NCBI GenBank assembly: GCA_050952935.1
Contig: JBMNLS010000001.1
Location: forward strand, 62,001 to 126,000
DNA from: UBA6115 sp050952935
GTDB taxonomy: Bacteria; Bacillota; Clostridia; Christensenellales; Aristaeellaceae
Length of the DNA: 64,000 nt
Reading direction: 5' to 3'
Positions 1 through 8,125 of this stretch are shown piece by piece (within the stretch, counting starts at the first letter, position 1; each line of letters starts with the position of its first letter). Both the position numbers and the translations under genes were made by a program. A model generated the notes under the pieces. That model saw only the letters and a list, made by a program, of their open reading frames with translations. It was not told the origin of the DNA and did not search any database.

Positions 1-2
1 CC

Positions 3-425
3 GGTTCCACCGATAAGTGGTACATGGTGACGCCTGTTGATATCAGCCAGGAAGGCGAGCAGACCTTCCCGCTGGTGGCCAGCAACATCTATCGGGTGGG
101 CACCGCGACCGTGGCCGTCAAAGAAGGCCAGCTGACGGTGACCTACAAGACTCTGAAGGGCGTGACCGTACACAGCGAATACTTAGCCATCTACCCGGAT
201 CTGGAAACTGCGGTCAAGCAAAATGCGGCCGATTTGGGCGGCGTGTCGTTCAAGCCGGGTGAGCCCATCAGCATTTCCGATGACCTTGCGGGCGACACCA
301 GCGTGCTTTTGCTGATGTGCAACAGGGTTACCTATGACACCGGTGTAAAAGGTCTGTCCGTGTTCCGGCCTGGCGCCCCCGATGTCAAGGACGCGCTGGA
401 GCAGATGGGGCAGATGATCAAGTAG
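3..425 (+). CDS. Unknown protein, C-terminal part (5' end outside window)
   Basis: The reading frame is open from the left window edge (codons GGT TCC ACC GAT AAG TGG TAC precede the first internal ATG at 24) to a TAG stop at 423-425, so this is the last ~140 residues of a longer gene. No ribosome site precedes the ATG at 24, which supports an upstream start. The segment is rich in short beta-strand-like stretches (for example TFPLVASNIYRVGTATVAV) and ends in a lysine-terminated helix. I see no catalytic motif and do not recognise the family. The several exported proteins a few kb downstream make an extracytoplasmic protein plausible, but that is inference from context only. Confidence 0.75.
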   Translation, partial: GSTDKWYMVTPVDISQEGEQTFPLVASNIYRVGTATVAVKEGQLTVTYKTLKGVTVHSEYLAIYPDLETAVKQNAADLGGVSFKPGEPISISDDLAGDTSVLLLMCNRVTYDTGVKGLSVFRPGAPDVKDALEQMGQMIK

Positions 426-447
426 CCGGGTAAGGCTATCTGGGTGA

Positions 448-672
448 CGACTGATCCGGCGTGCCAGACTGCGAGGGAAGCAACTTTTCGAAGAAAACAG
501 AACCAAGTACCCCAGGATGATTGGCGCGCTGGAAGATGGGCCTAAGCATGTGCTGACCTTCCCGTTATATCCTTCATTGGATACCAGGAAGGTCAGCTGC
601 TTTATCATGCTGGAGCCACTGAACCGGGAAATTCTTCAGTGTGCCAAGGCGGTTAGTGTCTTCTTATACTGA
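448..672 (+). pseudogene. Possible gene remnant without start codon
   Basis: A frame is open from just after a TGA at 445-447 to a TGA at 670-672 and reads like real protein (KHVLTFPLYPSLDTRKV, then SCFIMLEPLNREILQ). It has no start codon with a ribosome site, and its end runs directly into the hairpin element at 667. After that element a similar phrase (NREFYLRLVTVFLMK) appears near 829-875. I read this as debris of a gene interrupted or eroded around the hairpin element. The reading is tentative because no family is recognised. Confidence 0.3.
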
Positions 673-825
673 ACGAATGAATAAATGCACCGATGAGCCG
701 AGGGGTTTTGATGACTTCGCTAAGCCGAAAGAATGAGGCGTAGTCGCAGCCTACGCCGAGTGAATGAGGCAACGCGAAGGCGCAAAAGAACCGGCTCATC
801 AAAGCATTTATGATTGAGTTCAGTA
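667..825. repeat. 159-bp long imperfect hairpin, MITE-like element
   Basis: The outer arms pair: TACTGAACGAATGAATAAATGC at 667-688 is the near reverse complement of 804-825. Further inside, GATGAGCCG at 692-700 pairs with CGGCTCATC at 792-800, and a central GAGGCGTAG/CCTACGCC pair closes the tip. There is no plausible protein in either strand. The structure fits a small non-autonomous inverted-repeat element or a long structured RNA, inserted in an otherwise degenerate stretch (426-1089) that holds no intact gene. No clear target duplication was found. Confidence 0.6.
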
Positions 826-1089
826 TTAAACCGGGAGTTCTATCTGCGGCTGGTGACGGTGTTCCTGATGAAATGATCGCAAGACAGATCAGCATCCAAG
901 GTCTGCCTGAGTGAGGATTCGTAAACAACCGGGTAACGTAACATGTAAACGAATTTGGAAGTGCTAACTACATTTGACGGTATCTCTAATACAGGGTAAA
1001 ATGTCCTCCATATGAATTCTTTAGTGCTTATGTTTATTGTCCAAAGAGCTGCAGACAAAAAAGTGGCACAGAATACGAGGTAATGTAAA

Positions 1090-2280
1090 GTGACCAATCT
1101 TCCGGCCGTATATGTCGCAAACGGAGCAGCAATACTGTTTTTATTAACTATTCTATTGAGTTTCAAAAAACCAGTACGTCATGGCCTGCTTGATGAGAGA
1201 ATATACAATTTGATGGTTTACATAAATATTCTACAATGCCTTGTTGAATCGGCAACTTTTTTTATGGATGGCAAAATAGAGTATTACACGTTGTCAATCC
1301 TGCTGAATGTTATTCTATTTATTAACAGTGTTATTTTATCATTTTCTTGGGTCATATATGCCGACTATAAACTGTTTTCAGATGTAAAGAGAATCAAGCG
1401 GATATATCCCTGGCTGGCCATACCTGCTGTACTAACCATCATCGGATGTTTGTTAAACACAGTGACACCTGTATTCTTTTCGATCGATCAATATAATGTA
1501 TATCATAGAACAAGTTTATTTATCATTCCATATGGTGTTACCTATTTCTATTTTGCATATGGGGTTATTCTCATCAATGTGAATCGCAAGAAGGTACATA
1601 AGCGTATGTTCCTACCTGCTACTCTGTTTATGGTTCCTGTTGCCATTGGTAGCGTGCTGCAAATCTTTTTTTATGGATATTCTTTTATTTGGCTTGGTGT
1701 TTCCATAGGGATGATGTCTTTATTTATCAATGTTCAAAATGAAGCATCTTATGTAGATGTGCTTTCGGGTTTGTATAACAGGCAGTACTTAAACAATTTA
1801 TTGTTAATGTATAGTAAAAGAAAGGATACTGATGCTGTACCTGTTGGAATCATGTTAGATATTGATAACTTCAAAAGCATCAATGATCAATTCGGACATG
1901 CTGTAGGAGATGAGGCTATTTTTACGGCTGGAAAGATATTACATGCTGCCGTACACGATAAAGGAAAAGCATTCAGATATGGGGGTGATGAGTTTATCAT
2001 ATTAATGCTTGTTAAAAACTCTCTTAACACTCTGAAGGAAATTATGGATATGATAGATCTCATTAAAACTGAATCAACATTGTTCAATGAATCAAATAAG
2101 AAACCGTATAAGATCAATTTTTCGTTTGGTTACAGTACGTTCCATAGCAAGCATGATTCAATAGATGATTTTCTAAACAGGATTGATGCTTCTATGTATG
2201 AAGACAAGAAGAAAAAATTCAGCGAAGGATTCATCATCGACAAAAGAAATCAGATTTTAATGGCGAAAGGTAATGAATAG
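1090..2280 (+). CDS. Membrane-bound GGDEF diguanylate cyclase
   Basis: The 396-residue protein has about six hydrophobic helices in its first ~215 residues and a C-terminal GGDEF domain (about 225-390). The Mg2+/substrate aspartate lies in DIDNF (257-261) and the active-site loop is GGDEF (298-302), so catalysis of cyclic-di-GMP synthesis is expected. The RxxD inhibitory site normally five residues ahead of the loop is not seen (the local sequence is HDKGKAFRY), which suggests no product inhibition. The GTG start at 1090 follows GAGG at about 9 nt. The membrane part presumably senses a signal, but its ligand cannot be told. The gene is visibly AT-richer than the genes that follow, a possible sign of acquisition. 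It converges with the next gene. Confidence 0.9.
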   Translation: MTNLPAVYVANGAAILFLLTILLSFKKPVRHGLLDERIYNLMVYINILQCLVESATFFMDGKIEYYTLSILLNVILFINSVILSFSWVIYADYKLFSDVKRIKRIYPWLAIPAVLTIIGCLLNTVTPVFFSIDQYNVYHRTSLFIIPYGVTYFYFAYGVILINVNRKKVHKRMFLPATLFMVPVAIGSVLQIFFYGYSFIWLGVSIGMMSLFINVQNEASYVDVLSGLYNRQYLNNLLLMYSKRKDTDAVPVGIMLDIDNFKSINDQFGHAVGDEAIFTAGKILHAAVHDKGKAFRYGGDEFIILMLVKNSLNTLKEIMDMIDLIKTESTLFNESNKKPYKINFSFGYSTFHSKHDSIDDFLNRIDASMYEDKKKKFSEGFIIDKRNQILMAKGNE

Positions 2281-2403
2281 CGTCATGTTTTTCTGCTTAT
2301 GGGGATTTCTGTCCTGAAGTCCTGGTATAACGCTTCGATAGGCCGTATCTTTTGCGGCTCCACTGCATCTTTTCCGTGCATAGCGAGATTTTGATGCGTA
2401 TAG

Positions 2404-2435
2404 GCTTCAAGGATGCCTTGCGGCATCCTTGAAGC
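2404..2435. terminator. Hairpin between convergent genes
   Basis: A perfect 14-bp stem (GCTTCAAGGATGCC / GGCATCCTTGAAGC) with a TTGC loop lies between the 3' ends of the GGDEF gene and the DUF1254 gene. A T-run follows about 20 nt later on the plus strand (2455-2460). It could serve as a bidirectional terminator; the spaced T-run makes it an atypical intrinsic terminator. Confidence 0.55.
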
Positions 2436-2510
2436 TTCCATATGCAATAGTTCGTTTTTTCTGGCATGGTAAAGTCATGGGGGAACACGGCCTGCTTTCC
2501 GTGTCTTTCT

Positions 2511-4133
2511 TTAATTAAAAAGATCCATGAAGGAATAGAAGCTTTCCGGAGTTCCTTCGGAAATAACCACCTTTCCGTTTGCTACGGCGTCTTCAGGATT
2601 GAGCTTGAACAGAGCCAGTTGTTTCCAGCTCATCGAGTCGGTAACGATTTCAATTTCGCCCTTGCCGGCATTTGGGGGATCCACTTCGAGTATGCCCTTG
2701 CGGACGTTAATCGTATAGTTATCTGAAGCGTTGGGGTCATTGTTGGAAAGCTTAACGCTAACGAGTATGTCCTTCTCTATCGATTTTGATGCGTTGAGAC
2801 TTACCGCCATGATGCGATGCAGGGTGTCCATGGGCATCAACTCAACAAAGTAATTGTCTATCCTCGAAAAAATAAGCTTTGGATCACCGAGCCCATAGAC
2901 CCTATGGGCCTGGTCAGTCATCAACAAGTAGTCGGACAGAAGCATGTTACGCGCCTGCGAATTTATAGTGTTTTCCGCCAGGGTTAGCATTGCCGCCTTC
3001 TTGGTTTCAAATGCCACATCGTTATCCGGATCCAGCACGAGCGCATCGTCGGCAAGTCTCAATGCCCATTCCGGGTTTATATCCAGAGCCGTCTTGGCTT
3101 TACTTGCAAGATCTACCTCGCCTTCAGCTAGGAAGGCAGACATCTCCGCCTCGCTCTTAGTAGACTGTGGAAACAGATACTCTGTGCCATAGTCTCCGAT
3201 GGGAGGGCCGAAATAGCTCCATTGCCCCAGTTTAACCGAAAACTTCATTGTTTCATTGATAATCTCCGCTTTCAGACTTTGCAGCATTTCCTTCCACTGT
3301 GGCACAACATCGCCGGATAGAATACTCAGGTCAAAGTTCAGGCCGGCACCAACATTGATGCTTGCAAATCTCTCAACGACTTTGGCATCAGCCGCAGCAG
3401 GAGGATTTGTTTTCATCAGTTCGTTGGCCTTGTCAAAGAAAGCCTTGGGCCCCAATGACAAGACTTTTTCAATCGGGACATAATCATTCTCCTTGGCATA
3501 ACTGCCTTTTTCGGGAGAATATTCGCCGCCATTAACGTAAGCTGACAATGGAAGCAGCTTCATTTTTCCCTGAATAGCACGAACGTTCGGCAGATCCTCT
3601 TCCCCCGACAGAACAGTGCGTGTGATAGACCATGCTGTTGTGGTAGGCACGTTAATGCGAGTTACGCCTTGCGGCAACTCACCTTCCCATGTAGAAAGGG
3701 TAACGGCATAATCACCAACCTTATCAAATACGCAAACTGTATTTGTCCACGCATCAAAGATCTGCACATTACAGAACCTATCTGTTTCAGGAAAAACATA
3801 TACCATCGGTTCATCGCTGAGATTATACCATGCTGAAGAATATACTGTGTCAACATTCGGGGACACAATAGTTTTAAAGTCAGCGTCTGCAAGTTTCTTA
3901 CCATGCATCAACTGATTGATAGGGGCCTTGCCCTTGGCAAAATCCGGTTCTTCCGTATTAATCGATACCATTTTTGTCGCATCCATCAGCACCAACGGAA
4001 ACGCATAGATATACGCTTCCTTAACTGCCTTCCATACATCTTTCTGGCTGCCGGATTGCGAGCCGCTTGCAGAAAGCATTGGCGATGAGAATGCCATGAT
4101 AACGGCAAGTAGAAGTATGAAACTCTTTTTCAT
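2511..4133 (-). CDS. Exported DUF1254 protein fused to alkyl-sulfatase dimerisation and SCP2-like domains
   Basis: The start is the ATG at 4133, preceded by GAAAGGATG; it gives a signal peptide (MKKSFILLLAVIMAFSS, cut near residues 20-25) and a 540-residue protein. Residues ~35-200 are DUF1254-like (AYIYAFPLVLM, then SPNVDTVYSSAW). Residues 305-322 (YFGPPIGDYGTEYLF) resemble the linker that normally leads into DUF1214. In place of DUF1214 the protein continues with an alkyl-sulfatase dimerisation-like segment (~345-410: NPEWALRLADDALVLDPDN, NSQARNMLLSDYLL) and a C-terminal SCP2-like domain (~425-540: MPMDTLHRIMAV, then ALFKLNPEDAVANGKV). The metallo-beta-lactamase catalytic domain of true alkyl sulfatases is absent. 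The substrate is unknown; the C-terminal domain may hold a hydrophobic ligand. The domain calls rest on pattern recognition. Confidence 0.8.
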   Translation of the reverse strand: MKKSFILLLAVIMAFSSPMLSASGSQSGSQKDVWKAVKEAYIYAFPLVLMDATKMVSINTEEPDFAKGKAPINQLMHGKKLADADFKTIVSPNVDTVYSSAWYNLSDEPMVYVFPETDRFCNVQIFDAWTNTVCVFDKVGDYAVTLSTWEGELPQGVTRINVPTTTAWSITRTVLSGEEDLPNVRAIQGKMKLLPLSAYVNGGEYSPEKGSYAKENDYVPIEKVLSLGPKAFFDKANELMKTNPPAAADAKVVERFASINVGAGLNFDLSILSGDVVPQWKEMLQSLKAEIINETMKFSVKLGQWSYFGPPIGDYGTEYLFPQSTKSEAEMSAFLAEGEVDLASKAKTALDINPEWALRLADDALVLDPDNDVAFETKKAAMLTLAENTINSQARNMLLSDYLLMTDQAHRVYGLGDPKLIFSRIDNYFVELMPMDTLHRIMAVSLNASKSIEKDILVSVKLSNNDPNASDNYTINVRKGILEVDPPNAGKGEIEIVTDSMSWKQLALFKLNPEDAVANGKVVISEGTPESFYSFMDLFN

Positions 4134-4170
4134 AATAATCATCCTTTCTTCAAGAAAACTGATTATTGTT

Positions 4171-5349
4171 TTATTGCGGATAAAATGACACCATGCTGCC
4201 GGAAATATAAACAATCCTGCCGTCAGGCAGCAACACTTTGTACCAGCCACCCTTTTCCACCGCTATCACCGGGTAGATAGTACCGGGGTCGGCCTTGCCC
4301 ACGATGGCATCCTTCTTGGACGGGCCCTGGCGCAGATTGACCGGGCGGCTATGGGTCACCACCACTGTGCCCACATAGGCAGCGCAGGAGTTATACAGCC
4401 GGTATGCCGCTAAAATAGCATCCTCATGGGTAAGAGGATGGATGGGGTAGAAGTTGTAACCCGCATCCAGGCTGAGCACGCTCTCGCCGGTGCGCGCATC
4501 GGCATGATCCAGCACAGCAAGCACCATCTCCCCCAGGTCTATGGTTCGCCAATCATCAGGGTTATACGGGGCAGTGCGCCCGGTATACTGCTGGGCCAAA
4601 CGGATGTCCGCATAGTCAGCGATAAAGGGGTCATTGGCGTGGTCAAGGCTGTGCTTGGTATCGTCAATGTCCAGCAGAACGCCGTACATTTCGGCGGCGG
4701 CCACGCCGCGCAGCACCATATTGTACTGGGCGCCCGCACTGGAAGCCTCATACTCCTCCCTGGTCAGGTACACATGTGTGCGCTCGGCTGCGGGGTTCAT
4801 GATCTTCAAACGCACCACATTGGTCAGTAGGTTGTTCAGATCGTCCCAGGTGGCGATGCCGTCGGTCCTCATGCCTTGGGGCACAATGCCCAGCTTCTGC
4901 GCTTCCATGATTTCATTGGCGCGGCGTTGCTCGGGCGATGGGGTGGCCGTTGGCGTGGGTATGGGTGTGGGCTTGGGCGTGGGTACAGGTGTGGGCCTGG
5001 GCGGCCTGGGAGTAGGGGTCGGTCTGGGGGGCCTGGGTGTGGGCGGCACGAAGGGCCCCGGATCCATGTCCGTCAGAAAATTTTTCATCACAAATCCATT
5101 GTGCATGCCATACTGCACGTGTGACCATTGGTTGCTTATAAAGTCGCTGTATACCAGCACGGTCTCACCGTACGGGATGGCGATAATCACCTCGGCATCG
5201 ATATTGGGCTCAAGATACATATCGACGGGCTGACCATTCTCCCTCTTGATAAACATGTTGCAGGCGTTAGGGTCGTAGATGGAGGCGGATACAGGCGGCA
5301 GCCCCAGCAACAGCGCCAGCAAAGTCATCAGGGCAACGATTTTTTTCAT
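4171..5349 (-). CDS. Exported SH3b protein with P/T-rich linker (copy A)
   Basis: ATG at 5349 follows AGGAGGATGCT. The 392-residue protein begins with a signal peptide (MKKIVALMTLLALLLGLPPVSA), then an SH3b domain (~30-92), a Pro/Thr linker (~99-140), a ~170-residue region with no family I recognise (EAQKLGIVPQGMRTDGIATW onward) and a second SH3b domain at the C-terminus (~325-388: VNLRQGPSKKDAIVGKADPG, ending YISGSMVSFY). SH3b domains usually bind peptidoglycan or act as protein-interaction modules outside the cell, so a cell-wall-associated role is likely. No catalytic motif is seen. It is a close paralogue of the next gene upstream (5518-6624), and both lie on the same strand with ~170 bp between them. 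Each has its own ribosome site. Confidence 0.85.
   Translation of the reverse strand: MKKIVALMTLLALLLGLPPVSASIYDPNACNMFIKRENGQPVDMYLEPNIDAEVIIAIPYGETVLVYSDFISNQWSHVQYGMHNGFVMKNFLTDMDPGPFVPPTPRPPRPTPTPRPPRPTPVPTPKPTPIPTPTATPSPEQRRANEIMEAQKLGIVPQGMRTDGIATWDDLNNLLTNVVRLKIMNPAAERTHVYLTREEYEASSAGAQYNMVLRGVAAAEMYGVLLDIDDTKHSLDHANDPFIADYADIRLAQQYTGRTAPYNPDDWRTIDLGEMVLAVLDHADARTGESVLSLDAGYNFYPIHPLTHEDAILAAYRLYNSCAAYVGTVVVTHSRPVNLRQGPSKKDAIVGKADPGTIYPVIAVEKGGWYKVLLPDGRIVYISGSMVSFYPQ
4938..5047 (-). repeat. P/T linker-coding degenerate tandem repeat
   Basis: The DNA coding for the linker is a run of GGTGTGGGC-like units (read on the plus strand), giving PTPRPPRPTPTP and PTPKPTPIPTPT on the minus strand. 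The paralogue at 5518-6624 has about 22 fewer linker residues, so this tract expands and contracts. It is a coding repeat and not a regulatory array. Confidence 0.75.
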
Positions 5350-5517
5350 AGCATCCTCCTATATGGTACATTGATGCATCCCATGCTCCAATATGATAAA
5401 GTATTCAGGCTAAGGTCAGCAGCGCTTTCTAAGTAGTGCCTTCCTGCATTAACAGGCCGGTTGCGGCATGTCCACAGCCAGCCTGTTTTATCGAAGCATT
5501 TACGATAATTAGGGTTA

Positions 5518-6624
5518 TTACTGATAAAATGCCACCATACTGCCGGAAATATACGCTGTCTTACCGTCAGGCAACAACACCTTGTACCAGCCCTTTTCCA
5601 CCGCAACCACCTGGTAACTGGCGCCGGGGTCGGCCTTGCCTACAATGGCGTTCTTCATGGACGGACCCTTGCGCAGGTTGGCCTGGCGGGTATGGGTCAC
5701 CACCACGGTGCCCACATAATTGGTGCAGGAATTGTACAGCCGATATGCCGCTAAAATGGCATCCTCATTGGTAAGGGGGTGGGTGGGGTAGAAGTTGTGC
5801 TCCGCATCCAGGCCGAGCACGTTCTCGCCGGTGCGCATATCGGTATGGTCCATCACAATGAGCACCATCTCTCCAAGATCCATGGTACGCCAGTCGTTGG
5901 GATTATATGGGGCGATGCGTCCGGCGTACTGCTGGACCAGCTGGATGTCCGCGTAGTCGGCAATGAAGGGATCATTAACATAGTCAAGGCTATGCTTGTT
6001 ATCATCAATGTCCAGCAGTACGCCGTACATCTCGGCGGCGGCCACGCCACGCAGCACCATGTTGTACTGGGTGCCTGCGCCGGATGCCTCATACTCCTCC
6101 TTGGTCAGGTACACATGGGTGCGCTGCGCTGCGGAGCTTTTTGTCTTCAAACGCACCACATTGGTCAGCAGACTGTTCAGGTTGTCCCAGGTGGCGATGC
6201 CATCGGTCTTCATGTCCTGGGGTACGATGCCCAGCTTCTGCGCCTCTTTGATTTCATTGGCGCGGCGTTGCTCGGGCGACGGGGTAGCCGTTGGTATGGG
6301 CGTAGGCTTAGGTGTAGGCGACACGAAGGGCCTTGGCTTGTTGGACGTCAGAAACTTTTTCATCACATACCCGTTGAACATACCATACTGCACGTGCGCC
6401 CACTGGCTGCTTATAAAACCGCTGTACACCAGCACAGTCCTGCCATACGGGATAGTGGTGATTATCTTGGCGTTGGTATTGGGTTCCTCACGCATGTTGA
6501 CGGATTTTCCGTTCTCCGTTTTGATAAACATGTTTCCGGCGTTGGGGTCATAGATGGAAGCGGATGCGGGCAGCATCCCCAGCAGCAGCGTCAGCAAAGT
6601 CATCAGAGAAACGATCTTTTTCAT
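5518..6624 (-). CDS. Exported SH3b protein with short P/T linker (copy B)
   Basis: The 368-residue paralogue of the 4171-5349 gene has the same order: signal peptide (MKKIVSLMTLLTLLLGMLPASA), N-terminal SH3b (MREEPNTNAKIITTIPYGR), a short P/T linker (PTPKPTPIPTATPSPEQ), an unrecognised middle region and a C-terminal SH3b (ANLRKGPSMKNAIVGKADPG). ATG 6624 follows GGAGGATACC. Nearly the whole length difference is in the linker, which points to a tandem gene duplication followed by repeat slippage. The likely role is extracellular or wall binding. The middle region carries alternating acidic and aromatic residues but no visible active site. Confidence 0.85.
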   Translation of the reverse strand: MKKIVSLMTLLTLLLGMLPASASIYDPNAGNMFIKTENGKSVNMREEPNTNAKIITTIPYGRTVLVYSGFISSQWAHVQYGMFNGYVMKKFLTSNKPRPFVSPTPKPTPIPTATPSPEQRRANEIKEAQKLGIVPQDMKTDGIATWDNLNSLLTNVVRLKTKSSAAQRTHVYLTKEEYEASGAGTQYNMVLRGVAAAEMYGVLLDIDDNKHSLDYVNDPFIADYADIQLVQQYAGRIAPYNPNDWRTMDLGEMVLIVMDHTDMRTGENVLGLDAEHNFYPTHPLTNEDAILAAYRLYNSCTNYVGTVVVTHTRQANLRKGPSMKNAIVGKADPGASYQVVAVEKGWYKVLLPDGKTAYISGSMVAFYQ

Positions 6625-6770
6625 GGTATCCTCCTTATATTTGGTACTTAATAATTGGTGCTTTGGTACATTCCATGTTCTTGTTAATTAGATAATTGTT
6701 TCGGTTTTTCCTGGGCGGCCTTTCTGCATTAACAGGCTGATGATGAGGATTTGGGCATCAACTCTTACTC

Positions 6771-7691
6771 TCACTCGGCGTTGACCAAGGCAAGCTTCAT
6801 CAATCTGTCTGGCGTCGCGTTGTGAATCATGGATATGTTGTACACCTGCTCGTTGCGCTCATCATACCACATAACCACGCCAACCTCGCCCTCATTGTAC
6901 GCGATGCGGCCCGGGTGGATGCCAACCATTATCTCATTATCCTGCGCCCAGGAATAAAACATGCCGGACAGATCCTCCACCTGCGTACCCTTGAACACAC
7001 GGATGGTGCACACGGCCTCCTCCCAGGTAAATTCCACCTGGAAAACAATCGGCTCCTCCTGGCCTTTAATGAAAGAATAGACGACCTCCGTCGCCCCCCA
7101 GGGCAACTTGGCGCCAGAGGTACCCGAGGCCTTGGCGGCTTCCTCAGCAGTCGCCTGAAAGAAGGAGCTGGGCATGCCAACCAAACTCCACTCCGCTTGT
7201 GCATTATGCTGAGCCACCCTCATCAATTTTTCCAGTGTCACGTCGCCAGTCATGGATATATTGTACACCAGTTCATTGCACAGATCATACCACATTGCCA
7301 CGCCGGCTTCGCCTTCGTTGTACATCACACGGCCCGGGCAAACGCCAATGATGACCTTTTTATCCGTCGTCCAGGAGTAGTGCATGCCGGACAGATCCTC
7401 CACCTGCGCACCCTTGAACACGCGGATGGTGCACTCAGTTCCTTTCCAGGTAAACTTCACCTGGAAGACAACCGGCCCCTCTTGTCCTTTGATGTAGGAG
7501 TAACTGATGTCCGTCGCCCCCTCGGGCAGGACGGCGCCAGAGGTACCTGAGGCTTCGGCAGCCTCCTCTTCGGTCGCCTCAAAGATAGGGTTGGGAAGGC
7601 CGATGGCAGTGGCCTGCTGGGCCAGGACGATCGGCAGGGAGAGCGTGGCCACCAGGGTCAGAATGGTTACACAGGCAAGTATCCGTTTCAT
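6771..7691 (-). CDS. Exported protein with two ~135-residue internal repeats
   Basis: ATG 7691 follows a strong AAAGGAGGAACCCCC site. The product has 306 residues: a signal peptide (MKRILACVTILTLVATLSLPIVLA) and two homologous units, ~31-163 and ~171-303. Each unit begins with a proline/phenylalanine phrase and EEAAEASGTSGA or EEAAKASGTSGA, and each ends with MWYD, (L/Q)VYNISM and a short helix. The duplication covers essentially the whole mature protein. I do not recognise the family; the alternating strand pattern (VVFQVKFTWKGTECTIRVFK) suggests a small beta-rich ligand- or cofactor-binding fold. It is the first gene of the minus-strand group of exported proteins (7691 down to 2511) and probably has its own promoter in 7692-8125. 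Confidence 0.8.
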   Translation of the reverse strand: MKRILACVTILTLVATLSLPIVLAQQATAIGLPNPIFEATEEEAAEASGTSGAVLPEGATDISYSYIKGQEGPVVFQVKFTWKGTECTIRVFKGAQVEDLSGMHYSWTTDKKVIIGVCPGRVMYNEGEAGVAMWYDLCNELVYNISMTGDVTLEKLMRVAQHNAQAEWSLVGMPSSFFQATAEEAAKASGTSGAKLPWGATEVVYSFIKGQEEPIVFQVEFTWEEAVCTIRVFKGTQVEDLSGMFYSWAQDNEIMVGIHPGRIAYNEGEVGVVMWYDERNEQVYNISMIHNATPDRLMKLALVNAE

Positions 7692-8125
7692 GGGGGTTCC
7701 TCCTTTTTTAGTCTAAAGTGATTGATGGAGCCATCTCCTTCAAAGCAGTAGTCGTTCACCGCATCTACGCGGAATTCGGCTGCATCGGGCGTGTACAGAT
7801 TGAATTGTACAATCTTAGAATAATTGAAGAGTTGATTAATTGGAATACCCGTTTTGGGGCAAAAAAGTCTATAGATTCGTTGTATGGTTGTTCATACAAA
7901 TTTACACAAACTGATATTTAACAATCATGCGATTATTTACAACAATTTCCGATCTATGATAAAATAAACATACCTTGTTGTTTGACTGAAGAGAATGGTT
8001 TGAAAAACACCGGTTCGTTTCATTATGTGCAAGGATGTCCAGGGAAATGCAGAACTTTGGCTTGAGTATATGTACGAGTTGAGTGATCCATTCAACCAGC
8101 TGATGTGTAGCTAACGGAGGATGGC
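7692..8125. other. Divergent intergenic region
   Basis: This 434-bp stretch separates the duplicated exported protein (minus) from the LuxR-type gene (plus) and should hold both promoters. I see no convincing gene. An imperfect dyad AGATTG...CAATCT at 7798-7815 sits among TGTACA words at 7792 and 7806 and could be an operator, but it is weak. Confidence 0.4.

Noticed and set aside
4938..5047. Tandem repeat considered as a CRISPR or regulatory array
   Set aside because: The units are short, degenerate and in frame with a P/T-rich protein linker; there are no spacers.
7792..7815. TGTACA words and AGATTG/CAATCT dyad
   Set aside because: The dyad is imperfect and not placed against a recognisable promoter; too weak to call an operator.
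7718..7921. 67-codon frame in the intergenic region before the LuxR-type gene
   Set aside because: No ribosome site and no coherent composition; likely chance.
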